A stretch of 64,000 bases of DNA from Halostella pelagica (GTDB lineage: Archaea > Halobacteriota > Halobacteria > Halobacteriales > Natronoarchaeaceae). The notes under the pieces were generated by a model. The model searched no databases and was not told the DNA's origin. It saw only the letters and a list, made by a program, of their open reading frames with translations. Below, piece by piece: positions 49,892 to 58,341 of the stretch. The position numbers and the translations under genes are program-made. Each line of letters starts with the position of its first letter. The first letter of the stretch is position 1. Where the stretch lies: positions 62,001 to 126,000 of the forward strand of contig CP040679.1 of NCBI GenBank assembly GCA_005954745.1, read 5' to 3'.

Positions 49892-50698
49892 TTAGCTCCA
49901 GTCCGGGTCTCGTTTCTCGAGGAACGCGTCGAGTCCCTCTTCGAACACCTCGGAGTTGCTGATCCGCTTTATCGTGTCCCGTTCCTCTTCGAGATGCTCG
50001 TCCAGACGCCCCTGGAACGTCGAATCGATCAGTTCCTTCGTCTCCTCGTACACCGACGTCGGGCCGTCAGCCAACTCCGCCGCCCACTCCGTTACCGCGT
50101 CGATGAACTCGTCTTCGGGGCCGTCGATCCGGCGGTTGGCGAGCCCAAGTTCGGCGGCCTCGGCCGCCGTGATCGGTTCGGGTTCGAAGATGAGTTCCCG
50201 GGCCTTGTACGGCCCCACGGTTTTCGCGAGGAAAAACGGCGTCGCGTTGTCCGGCGTGAGCCCGATCCTCGCGTACGCGGTGTCGAGAACGGCGTGGCTG
50301 TGCATGGCGACGAGGTCGCACGCGAGCGTGAACCCCAGTCCGCCGCCCGCCGCGACGCCCGTGACCGCGGCGATGACCGGCCCGGGGAACCGACGTAGCG
50401 TGCGAATGAACCGGTTCGACGCGGCGGCGATGGCGTCGATCTTCACCGACCGCATCTCCGACGGCGCGTCGCCAATAGACCGGAGGTCGGCCCCGGCCGA
50501 GAACTCCGGTTCGCCGCAGAGAACGAGACAGTCGACGCTTTCGTCTACTCCCTCGACAGTCTCCGCCATCGCCTCCACCTGCGGCGGCGTGAACACGTTG
50601 ATCGGTTCCTCGTTCCGTTCCATCACGAGGCGCGCGACGTCGCCGTTCGCGACGTACTCGATCCGTGCCTGGTTGTGGACCCGTTCGACACGGGTCAT
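49892..50698 (-). CDS. paaG: PaaG-like ring 1,2-epoxyacyl-CoA isomerase
   Basis: A 268-residue crotonase-fold protein in which the first hydratase glutamate is replaced (AAGGGLGFTLACD) and the second region reads YARIGLTPDNATPFFLAKTVG, with an aspartate. Loss of the first glutamate and A-x-x-x-G-L-[IVT]-P-D are the features of PaaG, which isomerises 1,2-epoxyphenylacetyl-CoA to the oxepin. This makes it the best paaG candidate in the window. It overlaps the stop of the upstream gamma-carbonic-anhydrase-like gene (ATGA). It lies about 6.5 kb from paaABC, not in that operon, so it could serve the second oxygenase instead. Confidence 0.8.
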   Translation of the reverse strand: MTRVERVHNQARIEYVANGDVARLVMERNEEPINVFTPPQVEAMAETVEGVDESVDCLVLCGEPEFSAGADLRSIGDAPSEMRSVKIDAIAAASNRFIRTLRRFPGPVIAAVTGVAAGGGLGFTLACDLVAMHSHAVLDTAYARIGLTPDNATPFFLAKTVGPYKARELIFEPEPITAAEAAELGLANRRIDGPEDEFIDAVTEWAAELADGPTSVYEETKELIDSTFQGRLDEHLEEERDTIKRISNSEVFEEGLDAFLEKRDPDWS

Positions 50699-51222
50699 TG
50701 GTGGCTCCCACCCTCACTGCGACCGAGCGGCGCTTCCGCCGTGCGATACCGTTCCGCTAGCTGGAGATACTCCTCTCCGTACCAGCGGATCTGGTCGCGC
50801 TGTTCGTCGGTTATCGGTTTCAGTTCCGGCGGCGATCCGTACGCGATGTGGCCGTCCGGTATCTCCTGGTCCTCCCGGACGACGGTCCCCGCCGCGACGA
50901 TGCAGTCGTCGCCGACTGACGCGTCGGGAAGGATGGTACTCGACATGCCGAGGAGGACGTCGTCCCCCACGGTCGCCCGGTCGACGACGACGTTGTGGCC
51001 GATAGTTACGCCCGACCCGACCGTCGCCTCGTGAAGCATCGTGAAGTCTTGCACGTTCGTCTCCTCGCCGACCGTGATGGGGCCGTAATCCCCCCGCATG
51101 CAGACGAACGGCCAGACGCTCGCCCGCGGTTCGACCGTGACATCGCCGACGAGATACGACATCTCGGAGACGAACGCCGACTCGGCGATATCGGGGCGGT
51201 CCGTCTCAAACGGTCGTTGCAT
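50695..51222 (-). CDS. PaaY/gamma-carbonic-anhydrase-like hexapeptide protein
   Basis: A 175-residue left-handed beta-helix protein made of [LIV]-G-x4 hexapeptides, with RGDYGPITVGEETNVQDFTMLHEA and MSSTILPDASVGDDCIVAAGTVV. Two of the usual zinc ligands are present, His64 and His76, but the third (H in the family word HxxxxH) is aspartate at 81. Zinc binding and catalysis are therefore uncertain. PaaY, a thioesterase of this fold in phenylacetate operons, gives the closest context. ATG 51222 is chosen over a GTG at 51231. It lies between livF and the PaaG-like gene in one co-directional run. Confidence 0.82.
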   Translation of the reverse strand: MQRPFETDRPDIAESAFVSEMSYLVGDVTVEPRASVWPFVCMRGDYGPITVGEETNVQDFTMLHEATVGSGVTIGHNVVVDRATVGDDVLLGMSSTILPDASVGDDCIVAAGTVVREDQEIPDGHIAYGSPPELKPITDEQRDQIRWYGEEYLQLAERYRTAEAPLGRSEGGSHQ

Positions 51223-51264
51223 TCGCGTCACCTCCGTACGGTTCGCTGATATTGCGGATCACGT

Positions 51265-51981
51265 TCATTTCACCCCCAGGTACGTCTCCATCGCGGACCG
51301 GTCGCTCAGCAACTCCGAGGCCGGCGCGTCGTGGACGACCTCGCCGGTTTCGAGCACGTAGGCGAGGTCGGCCAGGTCGAGCGCCATCTCGGCGTTCTGT
51401 TCGACGAGGAGTATCGTAACCCCGTCGTCGTTGAGGTCCCGGATGATATCCTTTACGTCCTCGACTATCTGGGGTGCGAGACCCTCGCTCGGTTCGTCGA
51501 GCAGGAGGAGGTCGGTCTCCGGGCCGAGCAGTCCACGCGCGATGGCGAGCATCTGCTGTTCGCCGCCGCTCATCGTCCCCGCTTTCTGCGTTCGACGTTC
51601 GTCGAGTCGCGGGAAGCGGTCGTATATCTCCTCGAACCCGGCGCGTTTGTCGCCTTCGCCGGTGTGTGCCGCGAGTCTGAGATTCTCTTCGACTGTCAGA
51701 TCGCCGAACACGCGTCTCCCTTCCGGCACCCAGGAGATACCCCGCTTGCGGACGGCGTGCGGTTGGAGCCCCTGGATCTCCTCGTCGTTCATCGTTATCG
51801 TCCCCGAGGTCACCGGGGTGAGACACATGATGCTCCGTAGCGTCGTTGTCTTGCCGGCCCCGTTGCGGCCGACCAGCGCGACGATCCCGCCGCGGTCGAC
51901 CGAGAGCGAGACGTCGAAGAGGACGTGACTCTGCCCGTAGTGAGTGTTGATCGACGAGACGGAGAGCAGTTCCTCTGCCAT
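51265..51981 (-). CDS. livF: ABC importer ATPase, LivF type (second system)
   Basis: A 238-residue ATPase. Walker A is GRNGAGKTT, the signature MSGGEQQML, Walker B LLLLDEPSEGL, and the H-loop LLVEQNAEMAL. The segment ISWVPEGRRVFGDLTVEENL is diagnostic of LivF. ATG 51981 follows the LivG stop by one base; a GTG at 51993 would overlap LivG. It completes an importer whose other parts are livG, livM, livH and a binding lipoprotein just upstream. Genes for aromatic-CoA metabolism follow on the same strand. Confidence 0.94.
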   Translation of the reverse strand: MAEELLSVSSINTHYGQSHVLFDVSLSVDRGGIVALVGRNGAGKTTTLRSIMCLTPVTSGTITMNDEEIQGLQPHAVRKRGISWVPEGRRVFGDLTVEENLRLAAHTGEGDKRAGFEEIYDRFPRLDERRTQKAGTMSGGEQQMLAIARGLLGPETDLLLLDEPSEGLAPQIVEDVKDIIRDLNDDGVTILLVEQNAEMALDLADLAYVLETGEVVHDAPASELLSDRSAMETYLGVK

Positions 51982-51982
51982 C

Positions 51983-52774
51983 TCACTCACCACCCAGATA
52001 CGCTCGCTGCACGCGGTCGTCCGTTCGGATCTCCGCGGGGTCTCCTCGCGCGATGAGTTCTCCCTCGTTCATCACTACTATGAATTCTGAGATGTCCATG
52101 ACGATATCCATGTCGTGTTCGATGAGAACCAGCGTCGTGTCCGACGCGATCTCCTCGATCAGTTCGACCGTATCCAGGGTCTCCTCCGGGCTCATCCCCG
52201 CCGTTGGCTCGTCCATCAACAGCAGATCCGGACCGGCGGCGAGCGCGATCCCGATCTCCAGATGCCGTCGCTGACCGTACGAAAGGTTCGATGCCTGCCG
52301 GTCGGCGACATCGAGAAGGTGAACGCGCTCCAGTACGGCCTCCGCGTCGTCGACCGCACCGTCGAGGCTCGTGTAATGCCGGAGGAAATCGGACGCACCG
52401 AATCCGGAATACTGGGCTTGGGTGGCGAGTCGAACGTTCTCTCTCGTAGTCAGGTCGTCGAAAAAGTTTGTTATCTGAAACGATCTAACGACCCCTTTGT
52501 CGACGATATCGTGCGGTGCCATGCCGTCGATTCGCTCGTCCCGGAACCGTATCTGACCGCTGGTCGGCTCGTACTTGCCGGTGAACAGGTTGAACAGAGT
52601 CGTCTTCCCCGCACCGTTCGGGCCGATGATCGACGTGATCTCGCCCTCCGGGATCGACATCGAGACGTCGTTGATGGCAGTCAGTTGACCGAACTTCTTC
52701 GTCACGTCGTCCGTTCGAAGTAGCGTCTCGTCCGTCGTTTCGCTGTCGGGCGTCTCGGGCTTGGTGCGGTTCAT
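51983..52774 (-). CDS. livG: ABC importer ATPase, LivG type (second system)
   Basis: A 263-residue ATPase. Walker A is GPNGAGKTT, the signature LSYGQRRHLEIGIAL, Walker B LLLMDEPTAGMSPEE, and the H-loop LVLIEHDMDIVM. The tail ends RVQRAYLGGE, as in LivG. Compared with the first system's LivG, the signature is canonical. A 25-residue acidic N-terminal extension (KPETPDSETTDET) precedes the ATPase domain. It overlaps livM by 4 bp. Confidence 0.94.
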   Translation of the reverse strand: MNRTKPETPDSETTDETLLRTDDVTKKFGQLTAINDVSMSIPEGEITSIIGPNGAGKTTLFNLFTGKYEPTSGQIRFRDERIDGMAPHDIVDKGVVRSFQITNFFDDLTTRENVRLATQAQYSGFGASDFLRHYTSLDGAVDDAEAVLERVHLLDVADRQASNLSYGQRRHLEIGIALAAGPDLLLMDEPTAGMSPEETLDTVELIEEIASDTTLVLIEHDMDIVMDISEFIVVMNEGELIARGDPAEIRTDDRVQRAYLGGE

Positions 52775-53856
52775 GATTTCCCTCGGACTTTGCGGACGTA
52801 GTTTTCGATCGCGTTTTTCGCGTTCGTCAGGGCGTTCCGCGGGTCCTCTTTAAGAGAGATGAGTACCCCCGCTAGTCCCCGCGGAGCGAAGATGACGACT
52901 ACGACGAAGATGCCGCCGAGGATGACCTCCCAGGCCGCTATCCCGCCGAGCATCTCCTCCAGGATGATGACCGACGCGGCTCCCAGCATCGGCCCCCAGA
53001 GCGTCCCCATCCCGCCGAGCAACAGCATCACGACGAGTTCGCCGCTGACGGTCCAGTGGAGGAACTGAGGGTGAGCGAGGCTCTGGAACGGAACGTACAG
53101 CCCACCGGCGAGGCCGGCGAATCCGCCGCTGATAGCGAACCCGACGACCTTGTACCGGCGGACGTCGTACCCGATGAACGCCACCCGCTCCTCGTTCTCG
53201 CGGATCCCCTGGAGAACGCGCCCGAACGGCGAGTTCGCCAGACGAACGAGGAACGCGAGCGACAGCGCGACCAGAAGCAGTGTCAGGAAGTAGTAGTTGA
53301 TCCGGTCGCTCAGGTCGATTCCGATCAGTTCGTACAGTGCGATGCCGTAGATCCCGTTGTCGCCCCCGGTGATCGATTCGACGCCGAGGAGGGTCGCGGG
53401 GAGGTCAGCGAACGCCGCCACGTAGAACATCTGTGCGAACGCCAGCGTCAGCATTGCGAAGTAAATACCCCGAGAACGGACGCTGAACCAACCGATTACG
53501 GCCGCGACCGCGACGCCAGTGAGCATCGCCACCGGCAAGACGACGAGCGCGTTCGGCGTAACCTCCGTTATCAGCAACGCCGCCGAGTACCCGCCGGCCC
53601 CGAACATGGCCGCGTGGCCGAACGACAGCAATCCGGCGTAGCCGAACACGAAGTCCAGCGACAGCGCAAGCAGCGCGAACACGAGTACCTGCACGAGGAT
53701 GTACAGCCAGTACGGTTCGACGATGGCGACGACCGGGCCCAGAACCCCGAGCAAGACGATGAGGCCGAACACGGCGAGTCGCCCCCTGCTCGTGAGGATC
53801 TGGCTGTCCCCGACGGACGTACGTCGCGGGTCGAACATGGCAACTATCTCGCGCAT
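52771..53856 (-). CDS. livM: ABC importer permease, LivM type
   Basis: A 361-residue permease with about nine to ten helices. It has LALSLDFVFGYAGLLSFGHAAMFGAGGY and YFAMLTLAFAQMFYV, the standard LivM words, and GGMGTLWGPMLGAASVI near the C-terminus. A charged tail (KEDPRNALTNAKNAIENYVRK) follows. It starts one base before the livH stop region ends, in an uninterrupted operon. In contrast to the first importer, LivM and LivH are separate proteins here. Confidence 0.93.
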   Translation of the reverse strand: MREIVAMFDPRRTSVGDSQILTSRGRLAVFGLIVLLGVLGPVVAIVEPYWLYILVQVLVFALLALSLDFVFGYAGLLSFGHAAMFGAGGYSAALLITEVTPNALVVLPVAMLTGVAVAAVIGWFSVRSRGIYFAMLTLAFAQMFYVAAFADLPATLLGVESITGGDNGIYGIALYELIGIDLSDRINYYFLTLLLVALSLAFLVRLANSPFGRVLQGIRENEERVAFIGYDVRRYKVVGFAISGGFAGLAGGLYVPFQSLAHPQFLHWTVSGELVVMLLLGGMGTLWGPMLGAASVIILEEMLGGIAAWEVILGGIFVVVVIFAPRGLAGVLISLKEDPRNALTNAKNAIENYVRKVRGKS

Positions 53857-54732
53857 CTATGCTGCCTCCGTTGCGCCGAAGAGACCGCTCGGTTTGATTA
53901 TCAGGACGACTGCCATCAGCGCGAACATGAACAGGTCGGTCAGCGACGGCGCGATCAGGGCGCCGTAGGCAGTGACGAGCCCGATCAGTAACGCGCTGAA
54001 CACGGCCCCGCGGAAGCTCCCGAGACCGCCGATAACGACGATGACGAACGCCTGGATGATCACGCCGAACCCCATGCCGGGGTTCACTGACCGCGACGCA
54101 CCGAGGAGGACACCTGCGACGCCCGCGAGCGCGGCGCCGAACACGACGACGCCCGTGAACACCCTCGATACGTCGAAGCCGAGCGCGTCGACCATCTCCG
54201 TGTCGTGAGCGCTCGCGCGGATGATGATACCGATGTCGCTCCTGCTGATCGCGAGCCAGATCGCTCCGATGAGAACGGTGCTCACCGCCAGGACGAACAT
54301 CCAGTAGACGGGGTAGCTGAGCGACCCGTACGTCAGCGTGCCCGAGAGCGCATCGGGAACCTGGATCCTGAGCGACTGAGCGCCCCAGATCTCGACGACG
54401 AGCCCCTGCGTCATGATAGCGATTCCGAACGTGAGCAGGATGTGATACAGCGGGTTGCGTCCGTACAGCGGTCGAAGCGACAGAATCTCTATCGCGCCAC
54501 CGACGACAGCGACGAGGAGAGGCGCGATGACGAGCGCCAACCAGAAACTCCCCAGTTCAGTTGCGACGGTAACCCCGAAGTACGCCCCCAGCATGTACAG
54601 CGCGCCGTGGGCGAAGTTGATCACGTCTAACATCCCGAAGATGAGCGTGAGACCTGCGGCGACGAGCGCGAGCGTCATTCCAAGCTGAAGGCCGAGCAAG
54701 GTGGCCCGGATCAGCGTCGTCGCGTCTACCAC
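53857..54732 (-). CDS. livH: ABC importer permease, LivH type
   Basis: A 291-residue permease with about eight helices. The start LIRATLLGLQLGMTLALVAAGLTLIFGMLDVINFAHGALYMLGAY is the typical LivH beginning. GGLGSFRGAVFSALLIGLVTAYG near the C-terminus is the coupling-helix region. It begins 51 bp after the binding-protein stop and abuts livM directly. The ligand is unknown; the flanking CoA-transferase and aromatic genes suggest an aromatic or dicarboxylic acid. Confidence 0.93.
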   Translation of the reverse strand: MVDATTLIRATLLGLQLGMTLALVAAGLTLIFGMLDVINFAHGALYMLGAYFGVTVATELGSFWLALVIAPLLVAVVGGAIEILSLRPLYGRNPLYHILLTFGIAIMTQGLVVEIWGAQSLRIQVPDALSGTLTYGSLSYPVYWMFVLAVSTVLIGAIWLAISRSDIGIIIRASAHDTEMVDALGFDVSRVFTGVVVFGAALAGVAGVLLGASRSVNPGMGFGVIIQAFVIVVIGGLGSFRGAVFSALLIGLVTAYGALIAPSLTDLFMFALMAVVLIIKPSGLFGATEAA

Positions 54733-54783
54733 TGCGTCTCACCTCCAGTAGTGTGGCGCTGGTTGTTCGGGTCGGTGGTCATC

Positions 54784-56046
54784 TTACAGGCTGCAACCCC
54801 AGGTCGGAAGCTCGGGCCGTTCGAGGGTTTCGACGACCTCGTTCTCGACGGGGACTTCCCCGTCGCTCTCGACGACTTGGCGGATATCCATGTCCTGGAT
54901 CGGGTCGTTCGTTTCAGGGTGGAACTGGAAACTCCCGCGCGGGCTGTCTATCTCCATGCCGCTGAGCGAGTCGGCGAGGTCGTCCGGGTCCGTCCCGTCG
55001 ACGTCGTCGACAGCGGCGTTGAAGGCCTGCGCCGAGTCGTACCCCTGAACTGCGTACACGTTCGGCCGGGAGTCGTGTTCGCTCATGTAGTTCTCGACGA
55101 ACTCCTGGTTCCGGTCGTTTTGCTTCGTCGGCGTGTAGTGCAGGATAGAGTACTTCCCGAGTGCCGCTTCCCCTTGTGCGGGGAGCGTGTCTTCGGAGAG
55201 GAGGAACCCGCTCCCCGTCTGTGTCATCTTGTCGTCGAGACCGAAGTCGCTGAACTGGGAGACGTAGTTGACCGCGTCGCTACCGGCGAAAAACGAGAAC
55301 ACGGCGTCGGCACCGCTGTCCTCGATCTCACCGAGGTACGGCGAGTAGTCGTCGCTGCCGAGCGGTACGCCGACCTCGCCGACGACTTCGCCGCCGGCCT
55401 CTTCGAACGCCTCCGCGAAGAAGTTCTTCGAGTTCTGGCCGAACGCGTAGTCGGCGTAGGCGAGAACGACGTTGTCGGCGACGTTGTCGTACACCCACGG
55501 CGCGAGCGGGGCACTGGTCTGCCAGTCGTTGAACGACGTTCGGAAGTGATACTTCAGACAGCCCTCCTTGACGACGCGGTAGTCGCCGGCGTTGGCGTTG
55601 AGCCAGATCGCGCTGGCCTCGTTCTCGACCGTCTGCATCATCGCTATCGCGACGGCGCTCGACACCGGACCGACGAGGACGTCCGCACCCTCGTCGACGA
55701 GCATCTGACGGGTCACCGAGACGCCGCGGTCGGTGTCGGCCTCCGTGTCGCTCTGTACCGTTTCGACCTCGCGGCCGGCTATCTGACCGTCGTTCTGGTC
55801 GAGAAAGAGTTCGAAGCCGTTGACGATACTCTCTCCGAGCAACGAGTACGTCCCCGAAAAGGGGAGCACGTACCCGACCGTCAACGTCCCGTCGTCGCTG
55901 CCGGTGATTCCACCGAGACAACCCCCCAGAGCGGCGGCCGTTCCCGCGACGCCGCTACTGAGCAGGAATCGTCGTCGCGACGTAGTTGTCGACGGCTGTG
56001 ATGCGTCTCGCTGTCCACCCTTGGTAGTGCTCCTCTTGGGAGTCAT
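54784..56046 (-). CDS. ABC importer substrate-binding lipoprotein (second system)
   Basis: A 420-residue binding protein. A 20-residue cytoplasmic lead precedes a twin-arginine signal (TSRRRFLLSSGVAGTAAAL) and lipobox LGGC. The mature part has VGYVLPFSGTYSLLGESIVNGFELFLDQ and VGPVSSAVAIAMMQTVENE, typical of family 5 Liv/amide-binding proteins. ATG 56046 is chosen because a TATA box (AAATTATAAATG on this strand) is 29 bp upstream. It heads an operon that continues through livH, livM, livG, livF and three catabolic genes. Confidence 0.92.
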   Translation of the reverse strand: MTPKRSTTKGGQRDASQPSTTTSRRRFLLSSGVAGTAAALGGCLGGITGSDDGTLTVGYVLPFSGTYSLLGESIVNGFELFLDQNDGQIAGREVETVQSDTEADTDRGVSVTRQMLVDEGADVLVGPVSSAVAIAMMQTVENEASAIWLNANAGDYRVVKEGCLKYHFRTSFNDWQTSAPLAPWVYDNVADNVVLAYADYAFGQNSKNFFAEAFEEAGGEVVGEVGVPLGSDDYSPYLGEIEDSGADAVFSFFAGSDAVNYVSQFSDFGLDDKMTQTGSGFLLSEDTLPAQGEAALGKYSILHYTPTKQNDRNQEFVENYMSEHDSRPNVYAVQGYDSAQAFNAAVDDVDGTDPDDLADSLSGMEIDSPRGSFQFHPETNDPIQDMDIRQVVESDGEVPVENEVVETLERPELPTWGCSL

Positions 56047-56070
56047 ACACAAGTCGTAGTCGATCACGCA

Positions 56071-56140
56071 TTTATAATTTTCGACCATGATGAGTTCTTT
56101 TCTCCGGAGTCAGAGCCGGAACGCCGCGTGGATTTATAAG
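56071..56140. promoter_or_regulatory. Divergent TATA boxes of the importer and CoA-transferase operons
   Basis: TTTATAATTT (56071-56080), read on the minus strand, lies 29 bp before the binding-protein ATG at 56046. ATTTATAAG (56132-56140) lies 29 bp before the CoA-transferase ATG at 56165. The two promoters share about 50 bp of DNA and could be controlled together. Confidence 0.6.
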
Positions 56141-56164
56141 GGAATATCGTAGACGGATCAGTGC

Positions 56165-57061
56165 ATGGCAGCAAACTCGTTACCTACGTTGGAAGAGGCA
56201 GTGTCGGAGATAGAGTCCGGCAGTTCCGTCGCTGCCGGTCTCGCGCTTGAACATGCGATCCCTTTCGCGGTCGGCCACGAACTGCTGCGGCAGGGAACGG
56301 ACGACCTCACGATGATCGGCCCCATCAGCGACCTCCTGTTCGACCAGTTGATCGGCGGCGGCGCGGTTTCGGGTATCCGGGCGGCGTGGGTCGGTAACGT
56401 GAGCGCCGGCACCGGCTACCGGTTCCGCGAGGCAGTCGAAAACGACCGGATACGCGTCGAGAATCACTCTAATTTCAGTATCGCGCTCGCGCTCAAAGCC
56501 GGTGCGATGGGCGTCCCGTATCTGCCGACCAGATCGCTACTCGGGAGCGATATCTTCGAGGAGAGCGATCTGTTCGCCCGCGCCGAGGACCCGTTTACCG
56601 GCGACGAGGTCGTACAGGTGCCGGCGGTAAATCCAGACTGGACCGTGGTCCACGCACAGCGTGCGAGCCCCGAGGGCGACGTCCACATGTGGGGCAACAC
56701 CGGAATCACGGACCCCGCCGTCGGTGCCGCGGAGAACGTCCTCGTGACGACCGAGGAAGTCGTAGACTCCGAGACGATCAAGAGCGACCCGAGCAGGACC
56801 GCTATCACCCGCGAACAGGTCACCGCCGTCGTCGAGTGCCCCTTCGGGGCGCACCCGTCCCCGTTGACGGGCCACTACAACCGCGACAACGAGTACTACC
56901 TCGACTATCACAGTCAGACAGACACGCAGGAAGCGTTCGACGAGTGGGCGGACGAGTGGGTGTACGGCGTCGAGAACCGTGACGAGTACATGGAGTTAGT
57001 CGACGCCGACCTGTCTATCACCGAACCCACCGTCGCCGCGGAGGTGCAGTATGGCCAGTGA
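56165..57061 (+). CDS. CoA-transferase family I, alpha subunit
   Basis: A 298-residue subunit of a two-subunit CoA-transferase. It begins LEEAVSEIESGSSVAAGLALEHAIPFAVGHELLRQG, the family's N-terminal domain that contacts the substrate. It then has IGPISDLLFDQLIGGGAVSGIRAAWVGNV and VPAVNPDWTVVHAQRASPEGDVHMWGN. It is closest in layout to GctA (glutaconate CoA-transferase) and to IpdA-like proteins. It overlaps the beta gene by 11 bp. The pair could activate an imported acid with CoA from succinyl- or acetyl-CoA. Confidence 0.88.
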   Translation: MAANSLPTLEEAVSEIESGSSVAAGLALEHAIPFAVGHELLRQGTDDLTMIGPISDLLFDQLIGGGAVSGIRAAWVGNVSAGTGYRFREAVENDRIRVENHSNFSIALALKAGAMGVPYLPTRSLLGSDIFEESDLFARAEDPFTGDEVVQVPAVNPDWTVVHAQRASPEGDVHMWGNTGITDPAVGAAENVLVTTEEVVDSETIKSDPSRTAITREQVTAVVECPFGAHPSPLTGHYNRDNEYYLDYHSQTDTQEAFDEWADEWVYGVENRDEYMELVDADLSITEPTVAAEVQYGQ

Positions 57062-57821
57062 GGAGTACACCGACCGAGAACTGATGGTCAGTGCCGCGGC
57101 CGCCGAGATAGACAACGGTGACACGGCCTTCGTCGGTATGCGACTCCCACTTATCGCGTTCCAGGTCGCCGTCAGCACACACGCGCCCGATTCGATGGCC
57201 GTCTACGAGAGCGGGGTCGTCAGAGACGCCCCGGCCGACGGGTTCATTCACACGATGTGTGACCTCCCGAACCTGAACCGCGCCGTGTCGACGACCGGGA
57301 TGATCGACATCATGAGTCGCCTCCAGCGGGGCGACGTCGATGTCGGCTTCCTCGGCGGGGCCGAGGTAGACCGGTACGGAAACCTCAACACCACGCGGGT
57401 TCGAGCGGGTGACCGCGAGGTTCGACTCCCCGGTAGCGGCGGTGCATGCGACATCGCGTGTATGGCCGACAGGACTGTTCTGCTGATGCCGCACGAACCG
57501 CGGCGGTTCGTGGAGGAGGTCAACTACGTCACCAGTCCGGGACATGCGAGCGACGGGAGCGGCCGGGAGAACCATCCCGCCCCAGGCGGCGGTCCCAGCG
57601 CTCTCGTCACCTCCAAAGCCACCTTCGGATTCCACGACGGCGAACTCTATCTCCGTAGCACGCACCCCGGCGTCGACGCCGACGACGTGCTTGCCGACTT
57701 CCCGTGGGACGTGAACACGGCGTCGGACGTGGGCGAAGGGACAGTGACCACAACCTCGAAACCGACGGGAGAGGAGCTAGAACTGATCCGAACGTTCGAC
57801 CCTGACGGCTTCTGGACGTAG
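57051..57821 (+). CDS. CoA-transferase family I, beta subunit
   Basis: A 256-residue subunit. The catalytic glutamate position is occupied: Glu53 in AVYESGVVRDAP, equivalent to the active-site E-[SN]-G of GctB and related transferases. This argues for a true CoA-transferase rather than an IpdAB-type ring hydrolase, where that residue is absent. RVRAGDREVRLPGSGGACDIACMADRTVLLM forms the core. The ATG overlaps the alpha gene by 11 bp, and the stop TAG is followed directly by the ATG of an HTH gene. Confidence 0.88.
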   Translation: MASEEYTDRELMVSAAAAEIDNGDTAFVGMRLPLIAFQVAVSTHAPDSMAVYESGVVRDAPADGFIHTMCDLPNLNRAVSTTGMIDIMSRLQRGDVDVGFLGGAEVDRYGNLNTTRVRAGDREVRLPGSGGACDIACMADRTVLLMPHEPRRFVEEVNYVTSPGHASDGSGRENHPAPGGGPSALVTSKATFGFHDGELYLRSTHPGVDADDVLADFPWDVNTASDVGEGTVTTTSKPTGEELELIRTFDPDGFWT

Positions 57822-58232
57822 ATGACGGCGACCGGGGTCGGTGAACACCCCGATGTTAAGAACTGGCAGCACGTTCTCCCGTGTATGCCAGGTACCGACG
57901 ATATCGACAACCCCGAAGCGTTCGCCGACGACCTCCCACTGACGGCGGTGTTCGGAGACCACCCGAAAACCCGGATCGTAAGCGCGCTGTTGACCGAGTC
58001 GGAGAACCCGACGACCGACTTCAGCGTGAGCGAGATCGCACGGATATCCGGCGTCGACGACGATAGGGTCGCCGACCACCTCGACGAACTCCGGTCTTCG
58101 GGGATCGTCGTCGAAACGGACGAACTCGACGACACAGCCATGTACAGGCTCGACGAGGACCGCGCTGTCGTCGCAGACGTTCGCCAGTTGCACGAGGATC
58201 TGTTCGAGGAAACGACCGGATCCGCCGAGTAA
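57822..58232 (+). CDS. Winged-helix regulator of the CoA-transferase operon
   Basis: A 136-residue protein. After a lead of about 45 residues, an HTH is visible: TAVFGDHPKTRIVSALL, FSVSEIARISGVDDDRVADHLDELRSSGIVVE, with wing DDTAMYRLDED. It is a MarR/ArsR-like winged helix of haloarchaeal type. Its ATG directly abuts the beta-subunit stop; an internal ATG at 57885 is possible. As the last gene of the CoA-transferase operon it probably controls this operon, the divergent importer, or both. Confidence 0.82.
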   Translation: MTATGVGEHPDVKNWQHVLPCMPGTDDIDNPEAFADDLPLTAVFGDHPKTRIVSALLTESENPTTDFSVSEIARISGVDDDRVADHLDELRSSGIVVETDELDDTAMYRLDEDRAVVADVRQLHEDLFEETTGSAE

Positions 58233-58341
58233 CGGTGCAGCGAGCACATCGAAAGATCACAGATAGAATTTCGGTTTCGTGTTGGATTCCCGTACAACAA
58301 CCGTTAGGTATTTGGTCTGATCCTATGATCGAATAGTTATC

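Noticed and set aside
56165-57821. IpdAB-type CoA-dependent ring hydrolase
   Set aside because: The beta subunit keeps the catalytic glutamate (Glu53 in ESG), which fits a CoA-transferase better; not excluded without activity data.
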